Source: Halioglobus japonicus
Lineage (GTDB): Bacteria > Pseudomonadota > Gammaproteobacteria > Pseudomonadales > Halieaceae
Assembly: GCF_001983995.1 (NCBI RefSeq)
Contig: NZ_CP019450.1
Coordinates: 2,914,001-2,978,000, forward strand
DNA: 64,000 nucleotides
Direction of reading: 5' to 3'
The translations under genes and the position numbers were made by a program. Position 1 is the first letter of the stretch. Every line of letters begins with the position of its first letter. The notes below the pieces were generated by a model that worked only from the letters and a program-made list of their open reading frames with translations, made no database searches and was not told the DNA's origin. Of the stretch, positions 16,959 through 26,604 are shown one piece after another.

Positions 16959-18023
16959 TCAGGCCAGCGGCGAGTAGCTGGAATAGCCCTCTGACCCTGG
17001 CGTATACAGTGTTGCCGGGTTGAAGCGGGCGAGTTCAATACCCTCTCGCAATCGTCGCGGTAAATCGGGGTTGGCGATGAAATAGCGCCCAAATGACACC
17101 GCCTGCATTTCGCCGGCGGCAATCGCGGCGGCCGCTTCCGAGGCGCGGTAGCCGTCATTGGCGAGTAGATTGTCAGGAAAATACTGCCGACCGAGTTGCA
17201 GGTTATCTACGCGCCCCGATGGCAAACGGATGGTGTGTAAATAGGCCAGTTTCAGCGAGGCCGCGGCAGCCAGCATTGTATCGAAGGTCTCTTTAGGGTC
17301 GTCATCTGCCAGGTCGTTAAAGGGATTGTCCGGACAGATACGCATGCCCACCCGCCCCGCGCCCGCCACCGAAGTCATCGCCTCCAGCACTTCCAGCACA
17401 AATCGACAGCGATGACTGGCGCTACCACCGTAGGCATCCTGCCGCTGATTGCTGCCCGTCGAGAGAAACTGCGCAGGCAGATAACCGCTGGTGCAGTGCA
17501 GCTCAACTCCATCGAATCCGGCCTCACGCGCCATGATAGTGGCCCGTCGATACTCCTCAATCACCCTGGGAATATCATCGAGTGCCAGCGCCACGGGTTC
17601 GTCCAGGGGCTGCATACCCGCCTGATCAGTATAGATTTCACCTCGGGCCTGTATTGCCGATGGTGCAATCGTGGCACTGCCTGCTGGCTTGTTGTACGCG
17701 CTTGAAACACGACCGACGTGCATGATCTGCGCCACCATCAGCCCGCCCTCGGCATGTACAGCGTCCGTCACCCGACGCCAAGCCTGAACATGTTCCGCGT
17801 TGTAGATGCCCGGCGTGCGACAGTAGCCCAGCCCACTGGCGCTGGGAGCGATACCCTCGCTGATGATGAGGCCGGCACTGGCGCGCTGCCGGTAGTAGTC
17901 CACCATCACATCAGTCGGCATACCGTTTTCGCCGGCACGGCTGCGCGTCATCGGCGCCATCACAATACGATTGCGCAGCTTCAGGTCACCTAGCTGCGCA
18001 GCTTCAAACAAGGCGTCATGCAT
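16959..18023 (-). CDS. Old yellow enzyme-family alkene reductase (1)
   Basis: This is a 354-residue FMN-dependent ene-reductase of the NemA/OYE class. It has the FMN-binding start APMTRSRA (residues 23-30), HVGRVS at 102-107, and the active-site region VELHCTSGYL followed by NQRQDAYGGS. The substrate-anion pair normally read as HxxN or HxxH is His176/Ser179 here. These enzymes reduce activated C=C bonds with NADPH. The gene lies 4 bases after the NTF2-like gene on the same strand, so they are co-transcribed. A second family member is at 21568. Confidence 0.93.
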   Translation of the reverse strand: MHDALFEAAQLGDLKLRNRIVMAPMTRSRAGENGMPTDVMVDYYRQRASAGLIISEGIAPSASGLGYCRTPGIYNAEHVQAWRRVTDAVHAEGGLMVAQIMHVGRVSSAYNKPAGSATIAPSAIQARGEIYTDQAGMQPLDEPVALALDDIPRVIEEYRRATIMAREAGFDGVELHCTSGYLPAQFLSTGSNQRQDAYGGSASHRCRFVLEVLEAMTSVAGAGRVGMRICPDNPFNDLADDDPKETFDTMLAAAASLKLAYLHTIRLPSGRVDNLQLGRQYFPDNLLANDGYRASEAAAAIAAGEMQAVSFGRYFIANPDLPRRLREGIELARFNPATLYTPGSEGYSSYSPLA

Positions 18024-18026
18024 GGT

Positions 18027-18662
18027 TCAACGTACCCGAATTCTTGGTTCCGGGGCGCACCGGCGCATAGTGGTAAGAAAGGCATCCAGCGGCGCTGGTG
18101 GAGCGACCTGCGGTTCATCGACCCCGGGCGGATGCGCCCAGAAGCTTTGCCAGGAAGGCCATAGATCATGGTAGGCCCCGGCATAGGGTTCGCGATCCGG
18201 CCAGCGCATTTTATTGTCACCCACCGGCGGCTTGTTCAGGTCGGTCGCGTACCAGTAACAGGGCAGCCGACGCCGAAACAGCCAGCGGCCGTCGATACGC
18301 TCGTAATTGTCCCAGTACAGCATCTGCATGATGACCCACTCGGTGCCGCCGTCGCCACGGGGCGTCTCGTGCTCGTTCTTGGAATACACAACACCCCGGG
18401 CGTAATCTGCGCTATCGAACTCGATAATGTGATTGCCAATATGGTGCGAGGTGCCGGTGAACTGCAGCCGCAGCGTATCGTCTAGCCAGCGTTTCAGATG
18501 GGCGCGGCCAGACAACTCACGGCTTACCCGAATATCCGGGGCGAACAGGTTTACATGCGCATCCAGATCGCGCATGTCCAGCGACAGAGAATACTTGGCG
18601 GCCAATTGGCGGATCTCGTCGAGCGACTCCAGTCGATCGATCCGCTGCTCCAATGATGCCAT
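18027..18662 (-). CDS. SnoaL/NTF2-like protein
   Basis: The start is ATG 18662 (MASLEQRIDRLESLDEIRQL), with AAGGCG upstream. The product is about 211 residues. Its N-terminal helix and AAKYSLSLDMRDLDAHVNLF pattern are typical of SnoaL_4-type cone folds, as in steroid isomerases, dehydratases and dioxygenase small subunits. A longer C-terminal tail is rich in Trp and Pro. The family includes true enzymes and binding proteins. Co-transcription with an ene-reductase suggests action on an enone or cyclic substrate; this is inference. Confidence 0.8.
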   Translation of the reverse strand: MASLEQRIDRLESLDEIRQLAAKYSLSLDMRDLDAHVNLFAPDIRVSRELSGRAHLKRWLDDTLRLQFTGTSHHIGNHIIEFDSADYARGVVYSKNEHETPRGDGGTEWVIMQMLYWDNYERIDGRWLFRRRLPCYWYATDLNKPPVGDNKMRWPDREPYAGAYHDLWPSWQSFWAHPPGVDEPQVAPPAPLDAFLTTMRRCAPEPRIRVR

Positions 18663-18824
18663 GGGATACGCCTTGCTTATTCGTGATACCCGAGCATAGA
18701 AGCCCCGACCGAATCGGGTCAACGACCATTGCGCTCACATAGCTTGTCTTTAGCGCTCACGCGTATTTTCTGGCGCTGAGGTTCAGATAGTTATAGTGTC
18801 GAACCAGCCCAACAAGACACCACT

Positions 18825-19670
18825 ATGCAAGTAATCATTCATCAACTGCGCGTTGCCGATGGCAGCGATATCCCCCTGCACTGGTTTCCCTCTGACGGCG
18901 AGGGCCAATGCCTGTTACTCCTGCCTGCTCTTGGGATTCAGGCCAAGCTATACAGGACGCTGGCATCACAGCTGTCCGCTGCCGGTCATCCGGTTGCCAT
19001 TATGGAACAGCGCGGCCACGGGACAAGCTCGTTGCGCCCGGGCTATCGGTGCCGCTACTCCCTCGACGACATGCTCGACTACGACATACCTGCTGCCCTT
19101 GAATGGCTGGAGCAACAATGCCCGGGGCGACCGTTGGTGATGGGAGGACATAGCCTGGGCGGACACCTGACCACCATTTACGCGGCCCGTAACCCCCGTC
19201 AGTTGGCCGGGGTTGTTCATCTGGCCTGTGCTTTCCCCTATTGCGACGATTTCCCGGCGGCACAGCGTCGGCTATTAAAATTTCTGTGCGCAATGATTCC
19301 CGTATTCAAGTTCATTCCCGGCTACTATCCAGGCGACCTGTTGGGCTTCGGGTCGCGCGAGTCCACCGCCATGATGGCGCAGTGGCGCCAGTGGGCGCTG
19401 AGCGGCGACTTCAACTATGACAAACATACAGATCTCGCCACCCGCGGAGCCTACACTGGCCCCGTGCTGGCGCTGGAGTTGGAGCGCGACAGCTTTACCA
19501 CCGAAACGGCGCTCATGCGAGCGCGCATGCCCTTTCAGCAGGATCGTATTACCCGCATAAGGTTGGGAGAAGCTGAACAGGGAGACTACCTGGGGCACAC
19601 TCAGTGGGCACGTCAACCTGACGGCGCCAGGCTCAGCATAGTCGACTGGCTGGCGAAACTAGTCAGCTAG
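18825..19670 (+). CDS. Alpha/beta hydrolase
   Basis: This is a 281-residue serine hydrolase with the nucleophile elbow GHSLGG (Ser110), an acid residue likely in the LALELERDSF strand end (about 225-232), and a His in DYLGHTQW (about 256). It has no signal peptide, so it should be cytoplasmic. It resembles esterase/lipase-type proteins of the YheT or serine aminopeptidase groups. Its TAG stop overlaps the convergent permease stop inside the palindrome CTAG (19667-19670). The substrate is unknown. Confidence 0.88.
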   Translation: MQVIIHQLRVADGSDIPLHWFPSDGEGQCLLLLPALGIQAKLYRTLASQLSAAGHPVAIMEQRGHGTSSLRPGYRCRYSLDDMLDYDIPAALEWLEQQCPGRPLVMGGHSLGGHLTTIYAARNPRQLAGVVHLACAFPYCDDFPAAQRRLLKFLCAMIPVFKFIPGYYPGDLLGFGSRESTAMMAQWRQWALSGDFNYDKHTDLATRGAYTGPVLALELERDSFTTETALMRARMPFQQDRITRIRLGEAEQGDYLGHTQWARQPDGARLSIVDWLAKLVS

Positions 19671-21391
19671 AACGGGAATACCATCGGGATAAGCACCAAC
19701 ACCGCAGCTGAATAGCAAATCGACAATGGCAGACCGCTGCGGAAATAATCGCGCAGGCTGTAACCACCGATGTTCTGGACCATGAGATTGGTCGTGTAAC
19801 CATAGGGCGTCAGGAAGCTCGCGCTGGCGCCGAATGCCACCGCCATCACCATTGGCATGACATCGATACCAAAGCTCTCTGCCAGGCCGAACGCAATCGG
19901 GAAGACCAGGGCTGCGGCCGCGTTGTTCGTCATTAATTCGGTGAGCAGCAAGGTGCCGAAGTATATGCCCGCCATAGCCGCCCAGGGACCCAATCCGCCC
20001 AGAGCCACATGGAGCAAATCAGCCAGCCCCGCAACAACGCCGGCATTGGTGGCCGCCTGGGAAAGCGTCAGCGCCGAGGTGATAATCAACCACAGTTCAA
20101 AGGGGAAGCGGCGACGCAATTCGGAACCGCGCACCACGCCCATGACCAGCATACACACCAGCAGAAATGCCATGCCCTTAATGAGTGGCACCAGGCCCGC
20201 AGTTGCCATCGCCACCACTGCTACCAGGGTCGCAGTAATAAAGTAGTTCTGAGCGGGAGTCGCTGCTGCGCCACTGACCGTGTTATCGATGACCACAAAA
20301 TTTTTGTCGAGATTCTTGCGCTCATTGAAGTCGGCGCCCACGGCCAGCATCAGATTGTCACCGGCCTGAATAGTGATATTCCCGAGCTTACCGGACAGCC
20401 GCTTACCACCCCGACGTATACCGACCACCGCCGCGTCGAACAGTGAACGGAAGCCGCTGTCCTTGATGGTCTTGCCCTCAATTGAGGCATTGGGCATGAC
20501 GATGACCTCGGTCATATTCTCACGCAGCAAGCCCTCCTCTATCGCAAACAGGCGCAAGCCCGGAAACGCCTCCAAGGCGTTCACCTGCTTGACATCACCA
20601 GAGAAGATCAGTTTGTCGCCGGCCTCGATGAACTCTGTTGGCGCCACCGGTGAAATCAAATGTTCTCCGCGCACGATCTCCACGAGGAACAAATCGTCGA
20701 GCTCACGCAGGCCATTATCGAGAATGCTTTTACCGACAAGTTCGGAGTCGGCTTCGACCTCGGCCTCGATGAGATACTCATTGATATCGATTTGCTCGGC
20801 GCTGCTGCTCGGCAGCAATCTAGAACTCAATACAATGACCACTAATCCGATCAATGTGACAGGCAGACCCACCAGGAAGAAGTCGAAAAACGCCAGCCCT
20901 TCGCCGGTAGCATCTTCCAGGAAACTGCTGACAATCAGGTTGGTTGAGGTGCCTATGAGGGTCATCGTACCGCCCAGTATGGCGGCATAGGACAGAGGGA
21001 TGAGAAGACGCGACGCAGGGTGGTGCCGATTACTGCGCACGGTATGCGCAAGCGTTGCAACGACGGCCGTATTGTTGACGAAGGCAGAGAAAAACGCTGT
21101 GACAGCACCGAGGCGCAACAGGCTGGCCGCATAGCCCTGGGTGATCAACTTGCCGGACAATCGAGTGAGCCAGGACAACTTTTCCAGGCCCACGGAGACC
21201 AGCAGCAGGATAATCAGCGTCATCAGCCCCATGTTGGACGCTTTCGCCAATACCTGTTCAGTCTCAACCAGACCGAGAAAGTATGCCGAAAGCATGGAGC
21301 ACACAAACACCCATACCGCCGGCCAATCGGTGAAAATGAGACTGGCCAGCAGAGCTATAAACACTCCGGCAATCAGCAGCTGGTCAATCAT
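19667..21391 (-). CDS. SLC13-family permease with TrkA-C domains
   Basis: The start is ATG 21391 (MIDQLLIAGVFIALLASLIF), 574 residues. Membrane blocks at the N- and C-terminal parts (roughly 1-185 and 385-574) flank a soluble insert with two TrkA-C-type domains (about 200-365, motifs such as SELVGKSILD and ASIEGKTIKD). This is the layout of the DASS/SLC13 'YbiR/SdcS-like' permeases with regulatory RCK-C domains. Conserved GTSTNLIVSS in the first half is the sodium/substrate motif of the family. It likely carries sulfate, a dicarboxylate or a related anion. Its stop shares a CTAG with the hydrolase stop. Confidence 0.9.
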   Translation of the reverse strand: MIDQLLIAGVFIALLASLIFTDWPAVWVFVCSMLSAYFLGLVETEQVLAKASNMGLMTLIILLLVSVGLEKLSWLTRLSGKLITQGYAASLLRLGAVTAFFSAFVNNTAVVATLAHTVRSNRHHPASRLLIPLSYAAILGGTMTLIGTSTNLIVSSFLEDATGEGLAFFDFFLVGLPVTLIGLVVIVLSSRLLPSSSAEQIDINEYLIEAEVEADSELVGKSILDNGLRELDDLFLVEIVRGEHLISPVAPTEFIEAGDKLIFSGDVKQVNALEAFPGLRLFAIEEGLLRENMTEVIVMPNASIEGKTIKDSGFRSLFDAAVVGIRRGGKRLSGKLGNITIQAGDNLMLAVGADFNERKNLDKNFVVIDNTVSGAAATPAQNYFITATLVAVVAMATAGLVPLIKGMAFLLVCMLVMGVVRGSELRRRFPFELWLIITSALTLSQAATNAGVVAGLADLLHVALGGLGPWAAMAGIYFGTLLLTELMTNNAAAALVFPIAFGLAESFGIDVMPMVMAVAFGASASFLTPYGYTTNLMVQNIGGYSLRDYFRSGLPLSICYSAAVLVLIPMVFPF

Positions 21392-21567
21392 TAAGCAACA
21401 CGCCCTTGGATAAAACGCCAAGCATATCCGTTTGTCGTGGTCGGCGACAACAGGCGGGGCGCGGTATGACGTCGCAGACCCCGGAGCGGTATCGCCAGTC
21501 AGCGCTGGCGCGACACCTCGCTTGGCGATAATAATACCTGCGCCTTAACAATAACCAGGACCGAATC

Positions 21568-22668
21568 ATGAGCACAGCAGACCCCTTCTCCCCCGTCACG
21601 CTGGGAAGTTTTGCCATGGCCAATCATTTCTTGATGGCGCCCATGACCCGCGCCCGGGCACCGGAGCGCGTGCCTAACGACATCATGGTCGACTACTACC
21701 GACAGCGTGCGGGCACCGGCCTGATTATCACCGAAGCCACTCAAGTGTCAGACCAGGGCACTGGCTCTATCGCCACCCCGGGCATCCATACCGCAGAGCA
21801 GATCGCAGGCTGGCGCAGGGTTACCGATGCAGTGCACGCCGCCGGCGGGCGCATCATCTGCCAGATATGGCACGTGGGCCGGGTTTCGCACAGCAAAATG
21901 CAGGCAAACGATGAGCAACCCGTGTCGTCTTCGGCAACCGCCGGTGAGGTCAACACCTTTACGGCCGATGGTTTTGAGCCCTGCACCCCACCGAGGGCGC
22001 TGACGAGAGATGAAATTGCCGGTGTCGTCAACCAGTATCGCCAGGGGGCCCTTAATGCCATCGAGGCGGGCTTTGACGGCGTACAAATCCACGCAGCCAG
22101 TGGCTACCTGATCGATCAGTTCCTGCGAGACGGGGTGAATCAGCGCGAGGACGACTACGGCGGCAGCGTGGAAAATCGCGCCCGCTTCCTGCTTGAAGTA
22201 ACCGACGCTGTGTGCGATGCCATTGGCGGTGAGCGCACCTCGGTGCGCCTGTCTCCGTTTACGGTGACCTGGGATTGCAGTGACAGTCATCCCGAGTCGA
22301 TCTTCAGCCATGCGGTGAGTGAACTGGACAAGCGCCCACTGGCGTTTCTGGAAATTGTCGAGCGGGGCTTTGACTCGCTGGCAGTGGATACCGGCGGTGG
22401 CTCAGATCTGGGCTTCTCGCCAGTCGACCTGCGCAAGCTCTACCGCGGTAATCTGGTGGCCAATGGCTGCTATGACCTCGAAAGCGCCCGCACTGCCCTG
22501 GCCAGTGGTCACGCCCAGGCTGTCTCTATCGGCCGGCCGTTGATGTCGACACCGGATTGGGTAGCGCGGCATGCCAGCGGCCAGCCACTTAATGACGATA
22601 TTGAACCGGTGTTCTGGTATGGCGGGGCCGGTGAAGGCTACAGCGATCAGCCTGCAGCGTCGGAATGA
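21568..22668 (+). CDS. Old yellow enzyme-family alkene reductase (2)
   Basis: This is a 366-residue FMN ene-reductase, clearly a distant paralogue of the one at 16959. It has APMTRARA (24-31), WHVGRVSH (101-108), VQIHAASGYLIDQFLRDG and NQREDDYGGS. Here too the usual second active-site residue of the HxxN/H pair is Ser (His175/Ser178). It is divergent from the SLC13 permease gene with a 176-base gap that contains inverted repeats. The stop lies one base from the convergent outer-membrane protein stop. Substrates are probably enones or nitro compounds. Confidence 0.93.
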   Translation: MSTADPFSPVTLGSFAMANHFLMAPMTRARAPERVPNDIMVDYYRQRAGTGLIITEATQVSDQGTGSIATPGIHTAEQIAGWRRVTDAVHAAGGRIICQIWHVGRVSHSKMQANDEQPVSSSATAGEVNTFTADGFEPCTPPRALTRDEIAGVVNQYRQGALNAIEAGFDGVQIHAASGYLIDQFLRDGVNQREDDYGGSVENRARFLLEVTDAVCDAIGGERTSVRLSPFTVTWDCSDSHPESIFSHAVSELDKRPLAFLEIVERGFDSLAVDTGGGSDLGFSPVDLRKLYRGNLVANGCYDLESARTALASGHAQAVSIGRPLMSTPDWVARHASGQPLNDDIEPVFWYGGAGEGYSDQPAASE

Positions 22669-22669
22669 G

Positions 22670-23983
22670 CTAGAACGGGTGCCCCACCATCACCCAGGCA
22701 TTACTGCCTTCGTCGGACCAACCGACATCAAAGCGCACCACAATACCGCCCGTCATCGCCCTGAGGCCTAGCCCCACATCGCTGTGCCAGTCTTCCAGCA
22801 GTTCTGAGTCGTAGTCTGGCGCTACCCTGCCCCCTTCAACAAAGCCCACCAGTTGGAACCAGTCCAGGCGCAGGAACCGGAGCCAATCCACGTCTTTAAC
22901 CGGGTTGTAGCGCAGCGTATAGCGCAACTCCGCGCTGGCATAGATTGAAGCCTTATCGTGGAAGCGGGCATCCCGATACCCGCGCATGCGATAAAAGCCG
23001 CCCAGGCTTGCCCCCTCAAGATACGGTGGCGCATCCTCGATACGCACGCCACCAATATCGTTGGTCGTCTCTCGCCAGCTCGGCGAATAGCCTGTCCAGG
23101 CATTGAGCGCCAGCACTCGCTGGCGAGCGAAGCGATCCTCGCCAAGGGGCACGTATTTGGCGGCCTCTGCCTCGACAAACGTCCATTGATCTTCAGAATC
23201 GAGCCAGGCTGGATCGTGGTGCAAGGCCATATACTGCCAACTTCCCTGGGAGGGATTAATCGGAAAATCGGTATTGTCGTGCAACAGCCCCAGCTCAAAC
23301 GCATGAATAGTGCCGTCCAGATCACCGGCCCGCTCGTACTCGAAGCTCTGATAGCGGTTGTATTGGCGCAACGTCGCCACCGTCACGCCATGCTCCAACG
23401 GATTCCACTGCGGGCCGCCACTACCTTCAGAAACCAGAAGGCCACCCTCCAGCTCATAGTGGGCAATGGCTGAATCACGACCTTTGCCCGTTGGCAGCAC
23501 ATAGTCAAAGCGCATCTCCCACCAGTTACTATCGCCGCTGGACTCGAGAAAAAGATCCTCGCTGGAATCGTTGGCCCCCGGACGTATCACATCCGGCGGC
23601 AGATCCAGTTCACGAGGCCAGGTGTAGGCGCGGTGTTGCGGGTAGTAGCCCAGCATGCCGGTGACTGACACAAACAAGCGATCTGACCAGGGCGTGTTGT
23701 AATCCCAGACACCGGCAAACGCTCCCCAACTCTCTTCGCCCGCAAAGGCAATGCCGCCTACGAGCATCTGATCTTGATAAAAGCCCTTGCGCATACCCCC
23801 GACTCCCAGCACGGTGTCAGTACTCTCCGCCGCGAACGCATAAGGCAGCACCATGTATTCCCCGAGTGAACCGGTGTTCTCCAGACGGTCCACCGCCGAC
23901 TTCACCTGCACCGGCGGCCGGGCCTGCGCCACGGTGGCCAGCATGCAGGACAAAATAAGAACGATAGAGGCGTATCTATTCAT
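22670..23983 (-). CDS. BamA/TamA-like outer-membrane barrel protein
   Basis: The start is ATG 23983, 437 residues. A signal peptide (MNRYASIVLILSCMLATVAQ core, cleavage QA-RP) is followed by a short plug-like region and a C-terminal beta-barrel of the bacterial surface antigen (D15) type. It carries LGGFYRMRGYRDARF, which matches the GxxxxRGY-type lid motif, and an aromatic end at FDVGWSDEGSNAWVMVGHPF. No POTRA repeats are visible, so it is a short 'Omp85-like' protein as found in many marine bacteria. The role is unknown; export or surface display is possible. Confidence 0.8.
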   Translation of the reverse strand: MNRYASIVLILSCMLATVAQARPPVQVKSAVDRLENTGSLGEYMVLPYAFAAESTDTVLGVGGMRKGFYQDQMLVGGIAFAGEESWGAFAGVWDYNTPWSDRLFVSVTGMLGYYPQHRAYTWPRELDLPPDVIRPGANDSSEDLFLESSGDSNWWEMRFDYVLPTGKGRDSAIAHYELEGGLLVSEGSGGPQWNPLEHGVTVATLRQYNRYQSFEYERAGDLDGTIHAFELGLLHDNTDFPINPSQGSWQYMALHHDPAWLDSEDQWTFVEAEAAKYVPLGEDRFARQRVLALNAWTGYSPSWRETTNDIGGVRIEDAPPYLEGASLGGFYRMRGYRDARFHDKASIYASAELRYTLRYNPVKDVDWLRFLRLDWFQLVGFVEGGRVAPDYDSELLEDWHSDVGLGLRAMTGGIVVRFDVGWSDEGSNAWVMVGHPF

Positions 23984-24205
23984 TGTTGCTTCGGCCGACA
24001 AAAGGTCTGTGGCGGACATTATCGGCGATCTCCAGTCCAGCGACTAGCGCTGCCCGGGAATACATCGTAATCAGTCGTCATTTATTGCGCGGCGCGCTTG
24101 GCTCATGCTAGTTTGAAACGGTCAAATCGCGCGAGCCTATACAGGATGTACGGCTAACGACCGCGATACCACCCCCGCTATGACGGGGCACAACGGGACG
24201 CAAAC

Positions 24206-24268
24206 ATGGCAGTTGATGAAGTACCGGGGCAGGCCGATAGCGGCATGTGCAGGATATTGGGCCGATGA
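24206..24268 (+). CDS. Possible 20-residue leader peptide before the GGDEF-EAL gene
   Basis: An ATG at 24206, with GGGA about 8 bases upstream, opens a 20-codon ORF. Its TGA overlaps the ATG of the GGDEF-EAL gene (ATGA at 24265-24268). That arrangement would couple translation of the big gene, which has only a weak ribosome site of its own, to the small ORF. The peptide contains one Cys and two Arg near its end. It may be a chance ORF; I include it for the overlap. Confidence 0.3.
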   Translation: MAVDEVPGQADSGMCRILGR

Positions 24269-26604
24269 GCATAATCACCCGTCTCAATATGGTATTCGTG
24301 CTCGGTGCAGTCACACTAGGCATACTTGCGAGCGGTGCCGCAGGCTTGCGCGATTACCAGATTCAGCTCAACCAAATCACCACGACGGCTGCCAGTGGGC
24401 TAGAGGCGCGCCCCGATCTGCAATTCCATATCTATCGCAACGACAGCGCGGCGATGGCCGACGTCATCGAGCTGTTCTTTCAGGACCCCGCCATTAGTGG
24501 CGGCGTTATCTACAACAACACCGGGGTCGAGATTTCGACACTGAAGAGCCCTGCCGGGCGCGGGTTCATTGCCACAGATTTCGACAGGGTCCGCGGCGAT
24601 GCACTGACGGTGGATGAAGTACTCGTCGCATTTGCCAGTGACGGTGATCGCATCACCCCCACATGGTTCAACTCAGTGCTGGCCGCTGACGAACCCATTT
24701 ATTACAGCCTGCCTGTATTCACCCTGGTCAACCCCGCTGAACGACTCCTCACCGAGGCGGATTTTGCCCTGGCACTGACCGATGCAACGCGCGATAAGAG
24801 CCAGTGGGTGATTGGCTATCTCCACCTCGTCCTGGATCGAACGCCGCTCAATGCTGCCGCCCTGTTCGCTGCCGCCACGGTAATGCTCTGGGTAGCTGCA
24901 CTGGTATTGCTCTGCTGTATTGCCGCATGGCTGGTGGGGCGTCGTATTACCCGGCCACTCAAGCAATTGGGCGACATTGCCAATGATGTTGCCGCCGGCA
25001 ACATGCAGGGGCCGATCCACCTCGAGGGTGGCGGCGAAATGCAGGAGGTTGCGCGGATTATTAATACCGTACTTGGCGGCATAAAGAACTTCAAAGCGGA
25101 ACAGGAGATCGGCAACCGCCTCCTCAGCCTTAAGGTCGAAGAGCGCAACTCGCAACTGACGGAACGCAATGCACAGCTCAATAAAGTCGTGGGCGAGGTC
25201 AAGAAGACCCGCAGCCGACTCCACCACTTGTCTAATTACGACAAGCTCACGCAATTACCTAACCGCCAACTGTTTGCCGAACAACTGGACTTACTTCTCA
25301 AGCTCAATCACCGCAATCAGCATAATCTGGCGCTGCTGTTTATCGACCTGGACGAATTCAAACGGGTTAATGACTCACTCGGGATCAGCGCGGGCGATCA
25401 TCTGCTGCAGCAGGTGGCGGGCCGCTTGAACGAAACCGTGCGCGAGAGCGATAGCATTGGCCACCTGGTGAACAGCGATGCAGACATTGCGGTGTCTCGT
25501 CTCGGCGGCGACGAGTTTACGGTTGTGCTCAATGAAGTAGAGTCCGATAAAGCTGCCTTGCAAGCTGCGCAGCGAGTGGTGGCAGCGCTGGAGGCGCCCT
25601 ATTACATCGATGACCATGAGCTGGTTATCAAGCCTGCTATCGGAATCGCCATAGCGCCACTGCACGGGGCTGACGTCGAGGAACTGCTCTTGGCCGCCAG
25701 CGCGGCAAAATGGCATGCCAAGAAGACTCCCCGCGCGGGGATCGAAATGTACAGCGAAAGTATGGGTGAGCAAGGCCAGAGCCGGCTGCGCCTGGAAGCA
25801 GACCTGCGCAGAGCCATAGAACGCGATGAGCTGTCGCTGCACTACCAGCCCCAGGTGGACACACGTTCAGGCTCCGTGGCCGGTGTTGAGGCCCTGCTGC
25901 GCTGGGAGCATCCGGAAGAAGGCATGATCCCGCCCGGCGACTTTATTCGCCTGGCCGAGGAAATCGGCGTGATCGACCAACTCGGTGACTGGGTACTGGT
26001 GCAGGCCTGCCAGCAGGTACAGGCCTTTAATCGGGCAGGCCTCAAGCTGCAGAAAGTGGCCATTAACATTTCCGCACTACAGTTCGGCACAGAATTTGTT
26101 GCGCGTGTAAACCAGGTAATACGTCAGTTTGGCATTGCACCCGAGCAACTCGAACTGGCGCTGACCGAAGGCATTATGACCAGCAATGACGAGGAAACCG
26201 TTGAAGCCCTGCGGGCGTTGAAAGACACCGGCGTGTATTTGTCGGTCGATGATTTCGGCACGGGTTACTCACCGTTGACCTATCTAAGCCAATACCCGCT
26301 GGACGAGATCAAGATAGCGCGCGAATTTCTCCTCGACAGCGGCCGCAGCGAAGCCGGCGCTAAACTCATTGTGGCAATCATCGCCATGGCGCGTAGCCTG
26401 GGGCTGAGGGTATTGGTGACTGGGGTAGAAACCCACGCGCAGTTCAAGTTCCTGACGGAAAATGGCGCCGGGTTCCTCCAGGGTTATCTGTTCAGTCCGC
26501 CGGTAACCGCAGATGAACTCAAACCCATGCTTTCCCCCTGGCATTTTGTCGACCAGGTGCAGCGACTCGCTGAATCGCAGCCCCCGGCCAACACCCTCCC
26601 CTAG
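24265..26604 (+). CDS. Membrane GGDEF-EAL cyclic-di-GMP enzyme with HAMP
   Basis: The start is ATG 24265, 779 residues. Its layout is a TM helix (about 8-28), a periplasmic sensor (about 30-190), a second TM helix (~198-222), HAMP with a coiled coil (about 223-315), GGDEF (about 320-480) and EAL (about 500-755). The cyclase motif GGDEF is intact at residues 414-418, and the EAL signature is at 542-544 (EALLRWEHP) with DDFGTGYS later, so both activities look possible. It turns over the second messenger c-di-GMP in response to a periplasmic signal. It is convergent with a DHH phosphoesterase whose stop shares a CTAG with its own. Confidence 0.93.
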   Translation: MSIITRLNMVFVLGAVTLGILASGAAGLRDYQIQLNQITTTAASGLEARPDLQFHIYRNDSAAMADVIELFFQDPAISGGVIYNNTGVEISTLKSPAGRGFIATDFDRVRGDALTVDEVLVAFASDGDRITPTWFNSVLAADEPIYYSLPVFTLVNPAERLLTEADFALALTDATRDKSQWVIGYLHLVLDRTPLNAAALFAAATVMLWVAALVLLCCIAAWLVGRRITRPLKQLGDIANDVAAGNMQGPIHLEGGGEMQEVARIINTVLGGIKNFKAEQEIGNRLLSLKVEERNSQLTERNAQLNKVVGEVKKTRSRLHHLSNYDKLTQLPNRQLFAEQLDLLLKLNHRNQHNLALLFIDLDEFKRVNDSLGISAGDHLLQQVAGRLNETVRESDSIGHLVNSDADIAVSRLGGDEFTVVLNEVESDKAALQAAQRVVAALEAPYYIDDHELVIKPAIGIAIAPLHGADVEELLLAASAAKWHAKKTPRAGIEMYSESMGEQGQSRLRLEADLRRAIERDELSLHYQPQVDTRSGSVAGVEALLRWEHPEEGMIPPGDFIRLAEEIGVIDQLGDWVLVQACQQVQAFNRAGLKLQKVAINISALQFGTEFVARVNQVIRQFGIAPEQLELALTEGIMTSNDEETVEALRALKDTGVYLSVDDFGTGYSPLTYLSQYPLDEIKIAREFLLDSGRSEAGAKLIVAIIAMARSLGLRVLVTGVETHAQFKFLTENGAGFLQGYLFSPPVTADELKPMLSPWHFVDQVQRLAESQPPANTLP

